Origin: Microbispora rosea
GTDB lineage: Bacteria > Actinomycetota > Actinomycetes > Streptosporangiales > Streptosporangiaceae
Direction of reading: 5' to 3'
Length of the DNA: 64,000 nucleotides
Assembly (NCBI RefSeq): GCF_900156315.1
Contig: NZ_FTNI01000028.1
Location: forward strand, 1 to 64,000
This document shows, one piece after another, positions 62,173-64,000 of the stretch. Within the stretch, counting starts at the first letter, position 1, and each line of letters begins with the position of its first letter. Both the position numbers and the translations under genes were made by a program. A model generated the notes under the pieces. It saw nothing but the letters and a program-made list of their open reading frames with translations. It was not told where the DNA came from and did no database searches.

Positions 62173-62367
62173 ATGCTCGCCATCGCCGCGGCGGTCGTCT
62201 TCGGGATCGCCTTCCTCCTCGACCTACTCAACGCGAGCATCGGCATCGGCCTGACCGCGCTGCTCGCCCTCGGCCTGTGCCTGCTGTCCCTGCACCAGGC
62301 CGGCGTCGGCACCGCCGGGGTGAACTCCTGGCGCGGCGGCTGGCGCGGCGGACGCGTCCGTCGCTGA
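62173..62367 (+). CDS. Small two-helix membrane protein (64 aa)
   Basis: Two hydrophobic helices (IAAAVVFGIAFLLDLL; GLTALLALGLCLLSL) and a Gly/Arg-rich tail (WRGGWRGGRVRR) are seen. GAGG lies 5 bases before the ATG at 62173, and the gap to the preceding gene is 7 bp. It probably shares that operon. Function unknown. Confidence 0.65.
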   Translation: MLAIAAAVVFGIAFLLDLLNASIGIGLTALLALGLCLLSLHQAGVGTAGVNSWRGGWRGGRVRR

Positions 62368-62498
62368 CGCCCGCGACCACAACGTCATTCCCGGCCGGCC
62401 AGAACCCGAAGCGGTCTCGCGGGAGCACTCCTTCCGCGAGACCGCAGAGCCGTATAACCATGAGAACTACGCCCCACCGGCCCCCTCAGGAGACCGCG

Positions 62499-62975
62499 AT
62501 GCCCCACACCGTGGAAGAGGTCATGACACGCGATCCGGTCACGCTGCCGGAGGAGGCCACGGTGGTCAAGGCCGCCAAGCTGATGCGCGACCGCGGGATC
62601 GGCGACGTGCTGGTCGTCGGTGACGGCCGGCTGCGCGGGCTGGTGACCGACCGGGACATCGTCGTACGCGCGGTCGCGGAGGGCAGGGACCTCGCCACCA
62701 CTCCCCTGGCGACGCTGTGCACCTGCGACGTGGTGACCGTCGGCCCTGACCACGACGTCGCCGAGGCGGCGCGGCTGATGCGTGAGAAGGACGTGCGTCA
62801 GCTCCCGGTGGTCGTGGACGGCCGCCCGATCGGCGTCGTCGCCCTGGCCGACCTCACCCTCGCGCTCACTCCCGGCGATACCCCCGACGATGCCCGCGGC
62901 CTCACCCCCGGCGATGCCCCCGGGCTCACCCCCACCCCCGATCGCGTCTCCGGCCGCGCTCCCGCCCCCGCCTGA
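62499..62975 (+). CDS. Two-CBS-domain protein
   Basis: This 158-residue protein has two CBS motifs: VEEVMTRDPVTLPEEATVVKAAKLM...GIGDVLVV and TCDVVTVGPDHDVAEAARLM...VRQLPVVV, which form a Bateman module binding adenosine nucleotides. A proline/threonine-rich tail with repeated LTPGD words follows. CAGGAGA is 7 bases before the ATG. Such stand-alone CBS proteins are often linked to stress and energy sensing. Confidence 0.85.
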   Translation: MPHTVEEVMTRDPVTLPEEATVVKAAKLMRDRGIGDVLVVGDGRLRGLVTDRDIVVRAVAEGRDLATTPLATLCTCDVVTVGPDHDVAEAARLMREKDVRQLPVVVDGRPIGVVALADLTLALTPGDTPDDARGLTPGDAPGLTPTPDRVSGRAPAPA

Positions 62976-63053
62976 CGGCCCTTGGGCGTCCTCGTTCCCG
63001 TCGAGATCGGCGAACGCCGTCCCTGTTCGCTCCTGCCGAAATTCCCGCGTGAG

Positions 63054-63072
63054 TGAGCTAGCTGCTCATATA
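63054..63072 (+). promoter_or_regulatory. Possible operator/promoter of the ABC exporter gene
   Basis: TGAGC-N5-GCTCA (63054-63068) is a 15-bp dyad directly before a CATATA/TATAGC -10-like box (63067-63073), 12-17 bp before the short leader frame. This would suit a repressor-controlled exporter. Confidence 0.4.
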
Positions 63073-63083
63073 GCGTGTTCGGC

Positions 63084-63131
63084 ATGATTTTCCCCTCCCC
63101 GCGACACCTCCCTGGATCACGGCCGTGCTGA
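63084..63131 (+). other. Possible 15-codon leader ORF
   Basis: ATG at 63084 reads MIFPSPRHLPGSRPC and stops at 63129-63131, overlapping the GTG start of the exporter at 63125. There is no strong ribosome site for the exporter itself, so translation of this leader could control it. No conservation data are available. Confidence 0.35.
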
Positions 63132-64000
63132 GCCGCCTGCTCCGCACGTACCTGCGGCCCTACTCCCCCGCGCTCGCGGCGGTGGTGCTGTTCCAGCTCG
63201 TCGGCACCATCGCCTCCCTGTACCTGCCGAGCCTGAACGCCGACATCATCGACCAGGGGGTGGCCACGGGCGACACCGGCTACATCCTGACCACCGGCGG
63301 CTGGATGCTGACCGTGTCCCTCGTGCAGATCGCCTGCTCGATCGCGGCGGTCTATTACGGTGCCCGGGTCGCGGCGGGGTTCGGCCGGGATGTCCGGTCG
63401 GCGGTCTTCCACCGCGTGACCGGCTTCTCCCAGCGGGAGGTCTCCGAGTTCGGGGCTCCGTCGCTGATCACCCGCAACACCAACGACGTGCAGCAGATCC
63501 AGATGCTCGTGGTGATGACCTGCACGATGCTGGTCGCCGCTCCCATCATGGGCGTCGGCGGCATCATCATGGCCCTGCGCCAGGACGTCGGGCTGTCGTG
63601 GCTCATGCTGGTCTGCGTCCCGGTGCTGCTGGTCTCGATCGGGCTGATCGTCTTCCGCATGGTCCCGCAGTTCCGCGCCATGCAGACCCGCATCGACGTG
63701 GTGAACCAGGTGCTCCGGGAGCAGCTTTCCGGCATCCGCGTGGTGCGGGCGTTCGTCCGGGAGCGTGAGGAGACCCGCCGGTTCGCGAAGGCGAACGACG
63801 AGCTGACCGACACGGCGCTGCGCGTCGGGCGGCTGACCGCGCTCATCTTCCCCACCGTGATGCTGATCCTCAACGCCTCCAGCGTCGCCGTGCTGTGGTT
63901 CGGCGCCGCCCGGGTGGACAGCGGCGAGATGCAGGTGGGAGCCCTCACCGCGTTCCTCATGTACCTGATGCAGATCCTCATGTCGATGATGATGGCGACC
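63125..64000 (+). CDS. ABC exporter half-transporter, 5' part (runs off the window)
   Basis: The visible 292 residues form the transmembrane domain of a type IV ABC exporter: six helices, with LVGTIASLYLPSLNADIIDQG (TM1), TTGGWMLTVSLVQIACSIAA, the LITRNTNDVQQIQ coupling helix, the paired helices LVVMTCTMLVAAPIMG and LSWLMLVCVPVLLVSI, and a LREQLSGIRVVRAFVRE segment. The ATP-binding domain lies outside the window. Such proteins usually form a heterodimer with a second half-transporter encoded next. The GTG at 63125 is the only reasonable start. Confidence 0.9.
   Translation, partial: MLSRLLRTYLRPYSPALAAVVLFQLVGTIASLYLPSLNADIIDQGVATGDTGYILTTGGWMLTVSLVQIACSIAAVYYGARVAAGFGRDVRSAVFHRVTGFSQREVSEFGAPSLITRNTNDVQQIQMLVVMTCTMLVAAPIMGVGGIIMALRQDVGLSWLMLVCVPVLLVSIGLIVFRMVPQFRAMQTRIDVVNQVLREQLSGIRVVRAFVREREETRRFAKANDELTDTALRVGRLTALIFPTVMLILNASSVAVLWFGAARVDSGEMQVGALTAFLMYLMQILMSMMMAT

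Overview
The window is high-GC DNA from a filamentous actinomycete (order Streptosporangiales or a relative; genus not resolvable). The signs are GC-rich third codon positions, many GTG starts, PknB-type kinases, and small actinobacterial membrane proteins such as the DUF6458 family. Almost all of it (1209-59634) is one genomic island inserted in a tRNA-Pro(GGG) gene. The intact tRNA lies on the minus strand at 59591-59664. A 45-bp copy of its 3' half (1209-1253) marks the other end, and a tyrosine recombinase (1410-2744) sits just inside that end. To the left lie an IS3-type OrfA cut by the window edge and a truncated second integrase, probably remnants of another element stacked on the same tRNA. 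To the right is ordinary chromosome: an HTH protein, small membrane/stress-type proteins, a CBS-domain protein and the start of an ABC exporter.

Island layout. (a) 1254-6187: integrase, a large beta-helix-like membrane protein, and a decayed stretch with a fragment of a Phd-like antitoxin. (b) 6188-10950: plasmid/phage-like DNA-maintenance genes on the minus strand (two SSBs, a zinc ribbon, a DUF932 protein, a ParB-like protein). Two related nested inverted repeats each lie upstream of an SSB-containing cluster. No Rep or FtsK/Tra transfer gene is visible. (c) 11378-40164: eight large minus-strand genes resembling DISARM but rearranged: DrmD-like SNF2 helicase/DUF3883, DUF1156 adenine methylase, Swt1-HEPN/DUF499 ATPase, CoiA-like nuclease, an unrecognised 1101-aa protein, DEAD helicase/DUF1998, DUF4011 helicase with Vsr-like nuclease and DUF3320, and a Dna2/Nam7-like helicase. 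(d) 40527-45953: two Ser/Thr kinases flanking a type I-like adenine methylase whose motif IV reads HPPF. (e) 46160-48434: DUF4352 protein, ADP-ribosylglycohydrolase, secreted duplicated-domain protein. (f) 48615-57359: a tightly coupled seven-gene plus-strand operon: a membrane protein with a very long helical tail, a MotB/ZorB-like small membrane protein, TerY-type VWA, PP2C phosphatase, TerY-associated kinase, BrxD-like ATPase and a BrxHI/Lhr-like helicase. (g) 57869-59501: two unrecognised genes next to attR.

Working model. The island is a defence island whose cargo fills nearly all of it. Block (c) looks like a DNA-modification-based antiviral system. Block (f) is the best candidate for an undescribed system: it joins a possible Zorya-like membrane motor pair, a TerY-P phospho-signalling triad and the BrxD/BrxHI pair of type 2 BREX. 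I do not recognise this exact combination as a named system. All functions are inferred from motifs and gene order; no searches were run.
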